Both the position numbers and the translations under genes were made by a program. 64,000 nucleotides of DNA, from NCBI GenBank assembly GCA_017979445.1, contig CM030707.1:20218586-20282585 (forward strand), read 5' to 3'. The notes beneath the pieces are model-generated. The model was not told the DNA's origin and ran no database searches. It saw only the letters and a list, made by a program, of their open reading frames with translations. Of the stretch, positions 10,978 to 22,665 are shown in pieces (the first letter of the stretch is position 1; the number at the start of each line of letters is the position of its first letter). This DNA is from Akebia trifoliata (taxonomy: Eukaryota; Streptophyta; Magnoliopsida; Ranunculales; Lardizabalaceae).

Positions 10978-12235
10978 TGTAAAATTTAGATATCACCCAT
11001 CGAGTGTGATTCTAACATTTTACCGTTTCCTCTATCTTTTTTTTTTCTAATATTAATACTTTTTCGATATTTATCAAATCAATATAAATTCATTTAATAT
11101 CAAATCATTTTTCAAATTTTAAAATTCATTTTAATTGAAAAATTACAAAATTTGGATCAAAACGGGGTCTTGGTAGTGACATGTGACCGAACTAAAGAAA
11201 ATAATCTAGTGAAATGTCCCACCCACATATAAATTGTTATAAAATACAATTAAACACATATATTTCTTATGAATTTGAAATAAACTAAAAAAATCCTATG
11301 TTTCAAATTAAAATCATAAATTTGATAAAATCTTAAATGTATTTTTTAAATCTATGATTGCTAGTAAGAATCATAAGTCCCTACATATCGTTGGTCATTA
11401 GAAACAAAGAACGTGTGCGAAAATTGAGACAAATCAGATTTGGATATGATAAATTTTTTAAACGAACTTGGTAATTTCGAAGATCTCGACAATGACGTCA
11501 TTTTTCCCTTATTCGATGAAGGACAGTATAGACTCTAAGTCGATGAAATTTTAGGTTGAAAGGGACGAAACTTACTTTATGATCTTGTTGATTTTTGATG
11601 ACAAATAGAGAAGCAGAAGAGAGAGAGAGAGAGAGAGAGAAAGAGAAAATAATGACGTGGATTTGTAATGTTCAATGACGCGGACAACGTTCACTTCTTT
11701 GTCAACGATCAATAGAGTCTCGATTGCAATGAAATTGTGACTCAAAGACGTTGAAAAACCAATATTTTTTTAAGTCATATACTTGTTGGTTTTTGGACTT
11801 TTGGAAAAGACAATGAATATAAAAAAAAATAGAAATTCTTTATATAAAGAAATATCGGGACAAAATCAGTATTTTCATACTTATTTCCATTTTTATGATA
11901 ATTCGACTTTCTTGGCTTAAAAATCGATGAGTGAATACTCTATTTTTCATAATTTTTTGTTATGAACCTAATGATGCGATCATATTCTTCCAATTCTCAC
12001 TCTAACCAAATTCATTTTTTTGGCTTCGTTAAAATCGATGATTTGCTTGTTTTTTCTGTTTAAACTCGAATTTGAACATGCTTACAGGCTAAAATATGTT
12101 TTTCGACCATTTTGAATCCAACAATGAAGTCAAATTTCATTAAAAGTTTACTTTAAGTTTAACTTCTAGAATTTTCTCAAAATTTCTACTATTTGATTTT
12201 TCCTCAAGATATGATTAAAAACTCAGGGTATTATA
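10978..12235 (+). mobile_element. Candidate solo LTR (chromovirus-like)
   Basis: Begins TGTAAAATTTAGATATC and ends AACTCAGGGTATTATA. These resemble the 'TGTAA...GGGTATTACA' ends of Tekay/Del-type LTRs, with the terminal CA mutated to TA. The flanks AATAA and AAGAA agree at 4 of 5 positions. It contains a (GA)n run at about 11615-11645 and a G-free AT-rich 3' half. Assignment rests on the ends only. Confidence 0.35.
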
Positions 12236-13056
12236 AGAACTACGATGTTCTTCCAAGCTTTTTATAGCCGATCACATAATTGTCACAAGGAAGAAAAATG
12301 GGAAAAAGACCCAACCAGCCCACCAAAATCTCCGTGAGTTACCATGCCTTGTTTTTCTCCAAACTGCCTTAACACACAAAGAGAGATGTAGTAAGCAACC
12401 CTCATCAAATTGATCAATATGGCAAAACAACTATGCGAAAAAAAGGACAGGGGAAATCGAAGGCTGAAAGATACCTACCCAATGCACCTCTTCATCAAGC
12501 AAAGCCTGTAAACCTTTGAACTAACCTAATTCGCCACCAAAATGGATGGGGACTTCTCTTTTATTCATCAAAACTACTAAATATGCATGAACATTAAAAG
12601 GGTGACTAATGGTCGCGATCGAAACCAAGTGATCAAATAATCAAAGCTGCACCAAAAGGGAAGTCAATTCAACATTAATCCGAACCATAATGCTTCAAAA
12701 TTTAAAACAAATAAAAACCTTACCTGCAAAAAAAAAATAAAAAAATAAAAAGATAAAAAAAATGGCATTTTTACAAAAGTTGAATTCAAATTACCTAAAA
12801 CTCATTGAAAAAATCCAATTTTAAAAAAAATCACCAAACTATCACAAATTCAAGACTTCAAACGACCTCCATGTCACGAGGTCGAGGAATTCAAAAGGCT
12901 AACCCTGTTTGACCCTGTGCTTGAGTGGCCACTTCTTTTCATCAAATTCGTCGATCAACTCGATGTTTTCAAAACTGGTTTGAACAAAATTCCCGGGCTC
13001 ATACATATAAGGGTTTCATCTATTCTTTGCACGTAATTCCTGTAAAGAGGGGCAGT
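12236..13056 (+). other. 3' internal end of a gypsy element with polypurine tract
   Basis: No open frame. It finishes with the purine tract AAAGAGGGGCAG at about 13044-13055, directly before the LTR start at 13057. The 40295 LTR is preceded by a near-identical tract, so both belong to the same lineage. Confidence 0.6.
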
Positions 13057-14658
13057 TGTAAACACTCAAATTTGAACGAGCCCTTAATGTAAAATGCCCA
13101 AAAATTCATGGAATTGAAATGGACCTCAAAGTCCAAACCCTCCAAAAACTTGTGTTATCCTTTAACCTTGTTCATGGGTTAGGAACCTTACTTCTCTACC
13201 CCCACCACCCTACTTTTCAACCCAACCCAATCCTACCCTAATCAAATCCAACCCACTACCAAGCCCCCATTAGACTCAAAGCCCAAGTCTCAACTCAATA
13301 ATCACAACCAATCACCAAGATCATCATAAAGGGACACATGTCGTCATTTTTTTCCAAATTTCCATCACAAGCCATCCCACACCCCCAACACCTTTTGGAC
13401 ACATGGTACCACATCTTCCACCCTTCCAAAAAAACCTACAATTACTCCCTTACACCGTCATTCTTCTAACCAAATCCCGTTCCATTCAACTCACCTAACA
13501 CTTAATCAATAACCACTTCTTTACACCCCCATTCTTCTAATCAAAACCCACTCCACATAACTCACTTAACACTCATCCCAAATAGGTTGAAAAATTCAAT
13601 CTATTTGGATCATAAATAACCCATTAGTCCCCTTTCACAAATACCCTTCCACCATCTTTAAATTACACACATCCTATTCATAAACCTCACACAATTTTAC
13701 CTTTTTCACTATTTCACCCCATTCTACCCCTAAAAATTACTTACAAAATCTTATAAAACTCCCCTCCTTCTCAACACTATACCCCCAAGAAAAAGATATT
13801 TGAACAACCTTAAGACTTAAATTCCCTTACTGAGTCTCAACTCTTAACTTTTTCCTCTTTTTCACAATCACCGTACTCACATCCACCAAAATTAAAATCA
13901 AAGCTCATCAAGTGGAAATCAAAAAGAAAGATTAAAGAAGAAGAAGAAGGTAGGATGTGGACAAAAAGAAAGAAAATTAATTCTCCCTTTTCTCCACCTC
14001 TTTTAATCCCCTCATCCCTTTTTTTTGTTTTTATTTTTATCTTTTTACTAGAATAACCCCAAGATGTAATGGATACCTTCCTTTACCTCTTGTAGATTGG
14101 ACTTCGGTTTGATCGAAATGGTAAGGATTGAAAAATTATTTTTAAAATATTTTTTAAAAAATCCCTACACTAGTGCACATACTAAAAAAGGTTTTGAGAC
14201 TAAGACATTGGGCCTTTTCCTTATGAAAATGGACCATTGACCAAAATGTGTACATTTATCAAGTTTGGCAAAGGTATGAACCATAGAAGGGCCCTTTCCT
14301 CAATAAGAAAATCCTTAATGATTCAAACTAAAATCAAAATCCCTTACACTCAAGGGTACAAATTAGATTTTTTTGACTTTTTATTTATTTTCTAAAATTG
14401 ACTGAATCCAAGGTTACCACCAATAGTAAAGGGAGTAAGGTGCATAACACCTTTCTTATTCCCTAATATGGACCCCCTTACATAGATCTAGGGTAGACCA
14501 ATGAACCCTATTCGTACGAGAGTCACTAACAAAAAAAAAATTTTTTTTTTGAAAATTACTATCTAGGTGCCCATTCATACCATTTTCTAAAAAGGAATGG
14601 TGATGACTCCAAATCCAAGTATGAGAGATCTTCAAACTCGAAAATATCATGCCTACAA
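13057..14658 (+). mobile_element. Gypsy 3' LTR (1.6 kb)
   Basis: Starts TGTAAACACTCAAATTTG right after a polypurine tract and ends CATGCCTACA. The last ~110 bp match the tail of the 5' LTR region ending at 6108. A promoter-like CTTATAAAACTCCCC lies at about 13750. Its first 1.4 kb do not match 5000-6000, so it is not a simple partner of that LTR. Confidence 0.65.
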
Positions 14659-15322
14659 GGGTGATATTTTTATCATTTTCATATACAAGTAAATGTTATG
14701 TTGAGATGCATTTTAGTGAATTCATATGCCTGTTATTGAAAGGATTATTGAGGGTTATTTAATTTATTATTTAAAAGTTTCTTTGATGAGGGGTATTTTT
14801 TGTAGTTTCAGGATACAATTGAACATATCTTCGAGCAGGGATATTTTCATAAATTTATGTGAATATTTTGGTACCAAGTAGTTTATAATTTTCTTAATAT
14901 GTGGTATTTTAGTAACTTTGGCATGTGTAGGTTGGACTCAAATAATTTTGCAAATCATTTGCAGTATTTTCTGTGTCGTAAATCATTTGCAGAAATTTCT
15001 TAAGAATTTTAGTGATCCATGCAAATTTTTTTGCAATACATATCCTTTTCTTTGTGTAACCAAGCACTAGTAAAATGGATTTTAGAAAATTATTTGCAAA
15101 TAAAGCATACCAAACAAGGCCTAAATTGTAAAATATTTTCTTTGAAAATCATTTGCTAATGCAAATGATTTGTGATTTGTAATGTACCAAGCAGGGCTAA
15201 GGATGTACTTAATTGCAATGTAAAATGGGTAGGATAATGGTTTTCCTTAAAAAATAAAATTTAATGTGTTTCATTATGTATTTTCTTTGGAATTCAAATT
15301 CTAGTCCAATGTGATTTTTTCC
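14659..15322. other. AT-rich intergenic sequence
   Basis: No gene. A small inverted motif around ATTTGCTAATGCAAATGATT near 15155-15175, followed by ACCAAGCAGGGC (about 15184-15195), may be the end of a small hAT/Harbinger-type MITE with ends of the type GCCCTGCTTGGT. Its partner end is unclear. Confidence 0.35.
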
Positions 15323-15477
15323 TTTAGAGTAGGGCTTAAAATAGGGTGGGTTCGGGTCGAATTTGAGTATATACATATCCATATCTAAAAAAATTTATCC
15401 ATATCCAAATCAGAGTCGGATCCTATTAGCTAAAACCATATCCAACTTGAAAAAATTACTTAATTCAAGTTGGTCAG

Positions 15478-17072
15478 TGTAGACACCCCATTTTCGCACT
15501 TGCCTAATTAATCAACTCGTCAACCCCATCGTGACGATTCCCAATGATGGATGTTTATTCCAATGCTTTATTTGTTAACAGATATGTTTCAAAAATTCAG
15601 ATAAGATATCTCAAACTAACAAAACTATAGAAACCACGCTACGTTAGGAAAATATAATCCCAGAAGCATTGAAATCATCATTTCACAGACAAAAAGAAAA
15701 TTTACGATAAAAATCACTAAAAAATGACCAAATTACCAAAATACCCCTAACATCAAAATATCCCTAGAGCCCACAGTACGCTTAAGAAAATCCTTTCAAA
15801 TACATAAAATAATAAATTAAAACCAAATAAATCATTTCGTTAATTTTCATCAAATTCGATAAAATTACGAAAATGCCCCCTCAGAAGGGTTGACAATCAT
15901 TTCATGTCAAAAAAATTTATAAGTGACATAAACAAATAATCTCATTGAATTCCTTATGAAAAATTGATTCCAAAATATCCCGGAACATCGAAAATCTACT
16001 TGAAACGTAAAAGTTCTCTTCGGGGGTAAAATGGTAATTTTTTAATTTTTAAAATTTTTAATTTTAAAATTAATAAATAAAATATTAATTAACGTAAAGT
16101 AAAATCTTAATAAAATTAATTTAAAAATCTAAACCAAGTCAATCTCATAAGACTTAAGTCAAAACCATGATCTAAAAAAATCAAGTCAATCTCATAAGAC
16201 TTAAATCAAAACCCTAATTAAAATCCTAACCAAGTCAATCTCATAAGACTTAAGTCAATCCTAATTAAAATCCTAACCAAGTCAATCTCATAAGACTTAA
16301 GTCAAAATCCTAATTAAAACCCTAACCAAGTCAATCTTATAAGACTTAAGTCAAAATCCTAATTAAAATCATAATCTAAAAAGACCAAGTCAATCTCATA
16401 AGACTAAAGTCAAAACCCTAAAAAAAACCTAATAAAACACTTACTCTACCCAAAAAACTCTATAAATAGAGAACATCCACAATTAATTTCGTTGGTCAAA
16501 GAAAATCCTAGAAAAAATAGGTCAAAAAGCCCTCATATCCTTCCCAAAACCCTGGTTTTGAAGTCCTAACTCCTTACCTATCATCCAAACCCTAACTTTT
16601 ATATAAAAAAAAGACTCTCAAAACTCTCCAAAAATCACCTAGAAACCCATCACAAAATTAAGAAAAACTCAGATCTAAGGACGAGATATTTCATTTTGGA
16701 GATCCAAAATAGATCCGGTGATAGAACAAAGCGAGGAGAATTTATATGAGAAGCTGTTCTACCATATCTGAGGGAACAAGTCGTTGCGATTGTCACAGGT
16801 ATAATCTCTTTGTCTTTTTTATTTATTTTAGGTCTTTAGCAATGTAATATTCTTGGAAATTAGTAGAGACCGGCATTTGCCATGCAGGGTTGGTGCCTAA
16901 CACCTTCCAACCCCGTAACGTGATCCCCGGACTTAGTTTCTTTTTGTAAATTAGTTATTTTTATCCATCTTGAGTCAATATTCGGTTCATAAACCGTAAT
17001 AACTAAGTGGCGACTCCCAAATCTTAAAGTCAAAAACGGATCCGCACACCCCACAGATCGAGGGTACTTTCA
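15478..17072 (+). mobile_element. Solo gypsy LTR (1.6 kb) with near-perfect TSD
   Basis: Begins TGTAGACACCCCATTTTCGC and ends GAGGGTACTTTCA. It is bounded by GTCAG (15473-15477) and ATCAG (17073-17077), a 5 bp TSD with one change. It is the same LTR family as 40295-42038: both share the start, an internal array built on 'AAGTCAATCTCATAAGACT', and the tail 'GTAGAGACCGGCATT...GGTGGCGACTCCC...CGGATCCGC'. No internal element sequence remains, as expected after LTR-LTR recombination. Confidence 0.9.
16130..16425 (+). repeat. Short tandem array inside the LTR
   Basis: About six or seven imperfect units of roughly 45-50 bp, each with AAGTCAATCTCATAAGACTT followed by AAGTCAAAACCCTAA-like sequence. 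The same type of array lies at 41085-41375 in the sister LTR. It sits upstream of the probable TATA (CTATAAATAGAG, 16451-16462), so it may be an enhancer-like U3 array. Confidence 0.8.
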
Positions 17073-17602
17073 ATCAGGTTGAGATAATTTTGGTTCGTTA
17101 GTTTTTTTTTTTTTTTTTGCTATATTATTATATATATTTTTTATTATAATTTTTTTATTTTATAAGAATTCATGTTATATTAAAGTAGTAAAAGAGAGAT
17201 ATCTTAAAAAATATAAAAATATAATTTTCAAAGTAATATCATTCGGATCTAGGGATGGATCCAAATTTGACCTGGATCTGTATTTGATCTGGATCCGACT
17301 CGGGTCAAGGGATATCAACCCATATTCGACTTGTTTTTAATTCAGATATACTCCAAGGAACCAAACCCACTAAATTTGAATTCGGATTGCTCGAATTCTG
17401 GATAAAATTTGACCCATTTTATGCTTGTCTGTAGGAAGGAAAATGAATTCCCACCCACCCATAGGAAAATAATTTTTCCACATCCCAATGTTATTCTTGA
17501 TGATTATTCTGCACAAAAAACTAACAATCATAGTTTTAAAACTCAATTTGACTTGGATCTCCATAGAGTGGAGGCAAGTATAACTCGAATCAACTCAAAT
17601 GA

Positions 17603-17669
<67 letters not shown>

Positions 17670-18413
17670 TATGAATATTTAAATATGGGTCCGATTAGTT
17701 GCACGACACTTGTTACCAATTGCACACTATCACTTAAAAATTTTCCCTACGCTCCATTTGTATGATTGCACTTCAAAGAATTTTTTTTTAAAGGGTTGCT
17801 TTCATTTTCTTCTTTTTCCTCAACCATTATCACAAAAAGTATTATTTATTCAATTGTTTTTGCAAGAATAGATTTAGCCCTTTCTAATAAGGTTCGTGAA
17901 AAATTCTTATTGAAGAAAATCATTTTAACTTAATCAATTAACCAATAAATAATGATGACTCAATAAAATCATCTATTTATTTTAAAGAAAAGAAATGATG
18001 TGTGAGTAGTTATAATGGTAATGTATTCTTTTCTATGTTCATCTTCATTGCAAGAGAGAAAGAAAAGAATAGGCAAATAGTCCAACCCGTACGAGCTTCT
18101 GGGTCTAGCTGCGTTCAAGGGTCGAGGTCCAAATGTAGGCTTTTATTAAGGTATCATAATGAAGTACAACTTGTATGTTAAAATATATATATTGGGATGC
18201 AACCAGTTACTAGTGATGTGCAGCAAGTTGGTCCCTTAAAAAATAATTTTTACTATCTTAAAATAAATAGGAAATAATAATTTTTGTTCTCCTCAAAGAT
18301 ATTATATTTTTTGAATAACTCGAATATGTGATCAAATGGTAGAAAATGAATTTCCACAATATTCATTTTTCCATAAATTTTTTTTTTGAGCAATCCAAAT
18401 TCCTTTCAATAAT
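17073..18413. other. Intergenic AT-rich DNA with long (TA)n
   Basis: Holds the right part of the split MITE, a (TA)n of 55 bp at 17609-17663 and AT-rich unique-looking sequence. Frames of 64-118 codons here read through the microsatellite or lack protein character. Confidence 0.6.
17609..17663. repeat. (TA)n microsatellite
   Basis: Perfect TA repeat of about 27 units. Confidence 0.95.
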
Positions 18414-18587
18414 TGAATTCCCTACCATCAAACATACCCTAATTCTCGAGGTTTTTAGTGATTTGCGATCCTAACTTGTTCAAGCCTCATCTCTTATAAA
18501 TTGGGAGTTTACCCTCAAAAGTTGCCACATTAACAAAAAGTATATTTTCATGTCCAAAATGACTTTTACACTTATCTGACACTAAAC

Positions 18588-18788
18588 ATGTTATTGTTGT
18601 CCTTTACAAGCGTAATTATTACAGTTATTCATAATATAATATATTTCTCTTACCTCTTCGTTATTTTCATTAAAGGTTTCATCAGAATAGTTGAAGAAGA
18701 TGAAGAAGAAAACTTCAGACGGAGAAGAGGTTTCATAAGAAGATTAAAAACACAGATAAGAAGATTTCAAATGGATAAAAAGATATAA
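18588..18788 (+). CDS. Small ORF A in tandem unit 1 (66 aa, hypothetical)
   Basis: ATG to TAA, 66 codons. Residues 1-34 are hydrophobic (LLLSFTSVIITVIHNIIYFS then YLFVIFI), long enough for one membrane span or a hairpin. Residues 35-66 are highly charged: first acidic (EEDEEEN), then basic Arg/Lys-rich. No family is recognised. The neighbouring unit keeps an equal-length frame with the same start and stop positions. By eye there are about 8 synonymous and 10 amino-acid changes, fewer replacements than chance would give but far from proof of selection. In unit 3 the frame is broken. Strand and start follow from this conservation. Translation is unproven and chance preservation after a recent duplication is the main alternative. 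Confidence 0.3.
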   Translation: MLLLSFTSVIITVIHNIIYFSYLFVIFIKGFIRIVEEDEEENFRRRRGFIRRLKTQIRRFQMDKKI

Positions 18789-19096
18789 TTGAAAAATGGG
18801 AAAGTGCCTTTGTAACAAAGTGTATTACCTTTGTATCGGAGCATAATTTATTTGTAACACGACACATTATCTAATGATATCAAACTTTATAAAGGTGTCA
18901 TGGGTACATCGTTGTGGTATGTTGAATTCCTTACCATCAAGCATACCCTAATTCTCTAGGGTTTTAGTGATTTGAGATCCTAACTTGTTCAAGCCTCATC
19001 TCTTATGAATTGAGAGTTTACCCTCAAAAGTTGCAACATTAACAAAAAGTATATTTTCATGTCTAAAATGGCTTTTACCCTGATTTGACACTAAAC

Positions 19097-19297
19097 ATGC
19101 TACTGTTGTCCTTTACAAGTATAATTATTACACTTATTCATAATATAATATATTTCTCTTATCTCTTTGTCATTTTCGTTAAAGGTTTCATCAGAATAGT
19201 TGAAGAAGATGAAGAAGAAGACTTTGGATGGAGAAGAGGTTTCATAAGAAGATTAAAAACACATATAAGAAGATTTCAAACGAATAAGAAGATGTAA
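19097..19297 (+). CDS. Small ORF B in tandem unit 2 (66 aa, paralogue of ORF A)
   Basis: Same length as the frame at 18588-18788, with 56 of 66 residues identical and no indel. The N-terminal hydrophobic half and the EEDEEED acidic patch followed by an Arg-rich tail are kept. Substitutions in the hydrophobic half are conservative (V/I, V/L, I/V), while the tail accepts radical ones (R to G, R to W). The spacing between the two frames is that of the tandem units. As with ORF A, I do not know a function, and a non-coding tandem repeat is a real possibility. Confidence 0.3.
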   Translation: MLLLSFTSIIITLIHNIIYFSYLFVIFVKGFIRIVEEDEEEDFGWRRGFIRRLKTHIRRFQTNKKM

Positions 19298-19390
19298 TTG
19301 AAAAATGGGAAAGCGCCTTTGTAACAAAGTGTATTACCTTTGTATCAGAGCATAATTTATTTGTAACATGACACATTATCTAATGATATC

Positions 19391-19616
19391 TGACAAAATA
19401 AGAATTAAGAAAGCTGTGTTTTTTTGTTATTCTATTTCTGTGTCAAGAGGCTACAATATATACACATATATAAGATCAAACCATGATCTGAATAGCAAGG
19501 AAAGAAAATAAAAATTCAACTAATTCCCTTGAATAAAGGGATTACAAATTCTTAAATATAAACAGTAAAGATTATTTCCAAAATTATATTTAATCAAATC
19601 TCAACAAATCTTAACA
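19391..19616 (-). mobile_element. 226 bp solo LTR with perfect 5 bp TSD
   Basis: TGACAAAATAAG to ATCTTAACA, flanked on both sides by ATATC (19386-19390 and 19617-19621). It interrupts the tandem unit boundary. Read on the minus strand it starts TGTTAAGATTTGTTGAG, with a TATATATTG motif, as in short Ty1/copia LTRs. The perfect TSD indicates a fairly recent insertion followed by LTR recombination. Confidence 0.92.
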
Positions 19617-20050
19617 ATATCAAATTTTATAAAGGCATCATGTGTACATCATCATGCCATGTTGAGTCATCACACATCTTTTGATATGCGAAATAGTTTC
19701 CTTTGGAGGTGTAATTATTATACTTTTTAATAATATAATATATTTTCTCACTTCACCGTCATTTTCGCTGAAGCTTTTATCGAAATAATTAAAGAAGATG
19801 AAGATTTCAGATAAATAAGAAGAAGATTTTAAACGAAGAAGAGGTTTCAGAAGAAGATTGAAAACATAATTACAAAAAAAAAAAAAAGATTTCAAACGGA
19901 GAAGAAGATGTAATTGAAAAATGGGTAAGCACCTTGGTAACGAAGTTTATTACCTTTGTATCGTAACGTAATTTATTTGTAACGCAACACATTATCTAAT
20001 GATATCCGACTTTATAAATCTGTTATGTGTATATTGTCGTGCCATGTTGA

Positions 20051-21242
20051 GATGTCATGTGTATTATAACCCTATTAATTTCTCTATTTTTTTTTTTTTA
20101 TAGATTTTTTTTACTATGAAGAAAATGAGACAAATGAATGTAAGTATGGAGATTTGAGCTAATACCAAAATTTCATTACATAAAAATGAAGCTTCTTTAC
20201 TTAATAATGGAGTTTTGTTCTTGTTAATCATGTAAAAATGGAGGGACGAACAATATACCAATAGCTTGAAGGTGTAAAAATGAAGGAGGGAGCAAAATAC
20301 CTACAAGTAAAGTTTTATCGAGAAGAGAAGGAAGATGCATGTAAAAATGACAATGTAAACTTCAATGAGAAGTTTTGTGTAAAATTATCCGCACTATTTA
20401 TTACGTACTAGATTTCAGATCTAGGTAACAACTCCAAAGATAAACCTGACAAGATTGAGCGATATTTCGATCTTTTGATAAAATATAAGGGTAAAATGCC
20501 ATTTCATAATGGATGAGACTTGAACTCCAAACTTGTGAAAGCAAAAGTCCCAATAAATCACCCCATTCTCTTCCCATTTCAGCCTTTCTTTTAGTCTCAT
20601 ATTGGACGTCATGTACCTTTATAAAAGCCCAATAAATACTGCATTTTCAAGGATGTATTTTAAATTTTAAAGAAAATATAGTGGTGTGAAATCAATTTAA
20701 AACGCCACGTGTCTTGCAACGAAGAGGCCTTCTTCACACGGACTCGGATTCATCTACTTTCTATTTCGTAACCAAACAGGTTGCATTTGAAGCAGCGGAA
20801 CAGGCCCCCAAAACTCTCCTTTTATACCAAAAGTATAGATAGAAGGTAAATGGAGTGACTTTAGTGGGACACAACGTGGTAGTGTGGCGACTGTAGATGC
20901 ATTTTGTCCGAGATACGAGTAAAATGAATCTACCGACATGGGCTTCACCACGTCAAGGTGTCCTTCGTGTGTCCCGCTGAGGTCACCTTACCACGACCAT
21001 GGAAGCGAGAAATTATCTAGTACTTCGCGACAGTAAATAAAAAGAACACAAACGTTCAACACATCCACGAATCGACCACCATAATTCTTTACTCTAAAGC
21101 CTAAAACAAGAGAGAAAACGTAAACAAAGGTTCTCAGAGGCCAGATTACCATAAGAAGCCATATTCAAAACCACTGGTTTTCCCAAAACCGCCAAAAACA
21201 GTGGTCAAGTGATTTTACAAAAACCACCCAAAAACCCTAACA
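20051..21242 (+). promoter_or_regulatory. Upstream region of the cyclin D gene
   Basis: No gene. A G-box (CACGTG, 20706-20711) sits in the ABRE-like context CCACGTGTC about 575 bp before the start codon. Further ACGT cores lie at about 20870-21010. A TATA-like TTTTATACC is at about 20820 and TAAATAAAAA at about 21032, but I cannot decide which is used. The last ~200 bp are purine-rich with ACAAGAGAGAAAACG, leader-like. Antisense frames here show no protein features. Confidence 0.45.
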
Positions 21243-21257
21243 ATGTCTTCATCGTAG
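21243..21257 (+). promoter_or_regulatory. Minimal uORF in the cyclin D leader
   Basis: ATG TCT TCA TCG TAG, four sense codons ending 26 bp before the main ATG at 21284. If the transcript starts upstream, ribosomes must bypass or reinitiate after it. It may dampen translation. Existence is clear; function is inferred. Confidence 0.5.
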
Positions 21258-21283
21258 TAAAATCTTCTCTAATTGAAGAAAAA

Positions 21284-22665
21284 ATGCCTCTCTATCCAGA
21301 GCACTCTGCTTCAAACCTTTACTGTGGAGAAGACGCTGGTAGCGTGGTCTCTTGGGATGAAGACACGTGGATCTTCAATCCATTTCCAATCATCAACGAA
21401 GATGATGATCGTTGGATTTCCAGACTCGTTGATTCAGAGCTCCATTACTTCCCCCAATCTGATTATCTCCAACGCTTACGCGACCGTTCGATTGATCCCA
21501 TTGCCCGTCAAGACGCCGTTAACTGGATGTTAAAAGTATTTATTTATTAATTATTTCTTTTATTAAATTTAATATTATTTATTTTAGGGTACTCTGTGAT
21601 TCGCTGCTACGCAGGTGCATGCTTACTTTGGCTTTAAACCAGTAACGGCATCTCTCTCCGTTAACTATTTCGACCGTTTCCTCTCCTCTCATACACTCCC
21701 GGTACGATATCTGACGTTTCAGTGAAACTTCATTTTTTCCGTTAACTGAATCTGACACATCTGTTTTGCTATTCTCTTGTTGTGATGGACAGCAATCGAA
21801 TGGTTGGCCTTTACAGCTGTTATCGGTTACGTGTTTGTCTCTAGCAGCGAAAATTGAGGAACGAAACGTTCCTCTTCTGTTAGATTTACAGATATTGGAA
21901 TCCAGATTCGTGTTTGAACCCAGAACGATTCGACGGATGGAGCTCTTGGTCTTGAGCAATCTCCAATGGCGAATGAACTCTGTAACGCCTTTCGATTTCC
22001 TCGATTATTTCGTCGCAAAGATTCCTTGTTTCGATTCTCGTTACGTCCCTTTGAATCGTGTTTCGTCGCGTGTGTCAGATCTCATTCTCAGAACCAGTCA
22101 AGGTAACCAAACTTCCTCTCTTTTATTAAAAAAATAATAATAATAATTTCTAGATCCTTTTCTGTAAATTAAGGTATTTATGAGGTCCTTTTTCGTAATT
22201 ATCAGTAATTGATTTCTTGGGTTACTCGCCGTCGACGATAGCAGCGGCAGCTGTGCTATTCATTGCCGGCGAAAATGTCATGTTTCCGGCAGGAGATGAT
22301 CAGAAAATGGATGCTTTTTACGAGAGAGTGAACAAAGTAATTTCTCGCCGATATGTTTTGTAAATTATCGATTTTGTTATTTTCTCATGAGAAATTAGAA
22401 CTACTGAAATTTTGGACAGGAAATGGTGAGAAGCTGTCACCAACTAATGGTGCAGTACCTGACTGACGCGTGTCCTAGGGCTGCTCGCCTTAGACACGTG
22501 AGATTGGAGTCGGCTCCACCCCAGAGCCCAGTTGGCGTTCTTGATGCGGCTGCGTGCGGAAGCTGTGACACTCAAAAGTCAGGTTCTGATAATCCGGAGC
22601 CTAACGAAGCCGAGCCTCCGAACAAGCGCCGAAAATCGGCTCCATCAGACGTACACCAATTATAG
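21284..22665 (+). CDS. CYCD1-like: D-type cyclin (CYCD1-like), five exons, 341 aa
   Basis: Exons 21284-21535, 21615-21701, 21793-22102, 22206-22336 and 22420-22665, all with GT/AG introns of 79-103 bp, give an uninterrupted 341-aa protein. D-type cyclins activate CDKA in the nucleus to phosphorylate the retinoblastoma-related protein at G1/S. Residues 12-16 are LYCGE, the LxCxE motif that binds RBR. The cyclin_N fold spans about 60-180, with VNYFDRFLS (100-108) and LLSVTCLSLAAKIEE (122-136). The cyclin_C fold spans about 181-290 (VIDFLGYSPSTIAAAAVL). The tail is Pro/Ser/Glu-rich, suggesting rapid turnover, then a basic NKRRK (328-332), a possible nuclear signal. The length fits the CYCD1 subgroup (about 340 aa) better than CYCD3 (about 370). 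The start is the first in-frame ATG before the LxCxE. Exons are visibly GC-richer than their surroundings. All residues looked for are present. Subgroup assignment rests on length and general resemblance. Confidence 0.95.

Larger units (their letters stand above)
15323..17427. repeat. hAT-like MITE split by a solo LTR
   Basis: Left part (about 15325-15472) carries AAAATAGGGTGGGTTCGGGT. Right part (17078-17427) carries gatcc/ggatcc-rich sequence ending GACCCATTTTATGC. These ends resemble the inverted ends of the 55658-55962 element (GGCATAAAATGGGT). No TSD was found, so the limits are approximate. Confidence 0.4.
18414..20050 (+). repeat. Three tandem ~0.5 kb units
   Basis: Unit 1 (about 18414-18923) and unit 2 (about 18924-19390 and on) start GAATTCC.TACCATCAA and are very similar. 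Unit 3 (about 19617-20050) is more diverged, and a solo LTR at 19391-19616 separates it from unit 2. Each unit contains a GAAGAAGATGAAGA-type purine stretch and the tail AACACATTATCTAATGATATC. It is not a short satellite; it looks like a segmental tandem duplication. Confidence 0.85.

Noticed and set aside
20754..20951. Antisense 65-codon frame before the cyclin gene
   Set aside because: No domain or context; it lies in the promoter region.
21579..22018. Antisense frames across the cyclin exons
   Set aside because: Shadows of the real exons on the plus strand.
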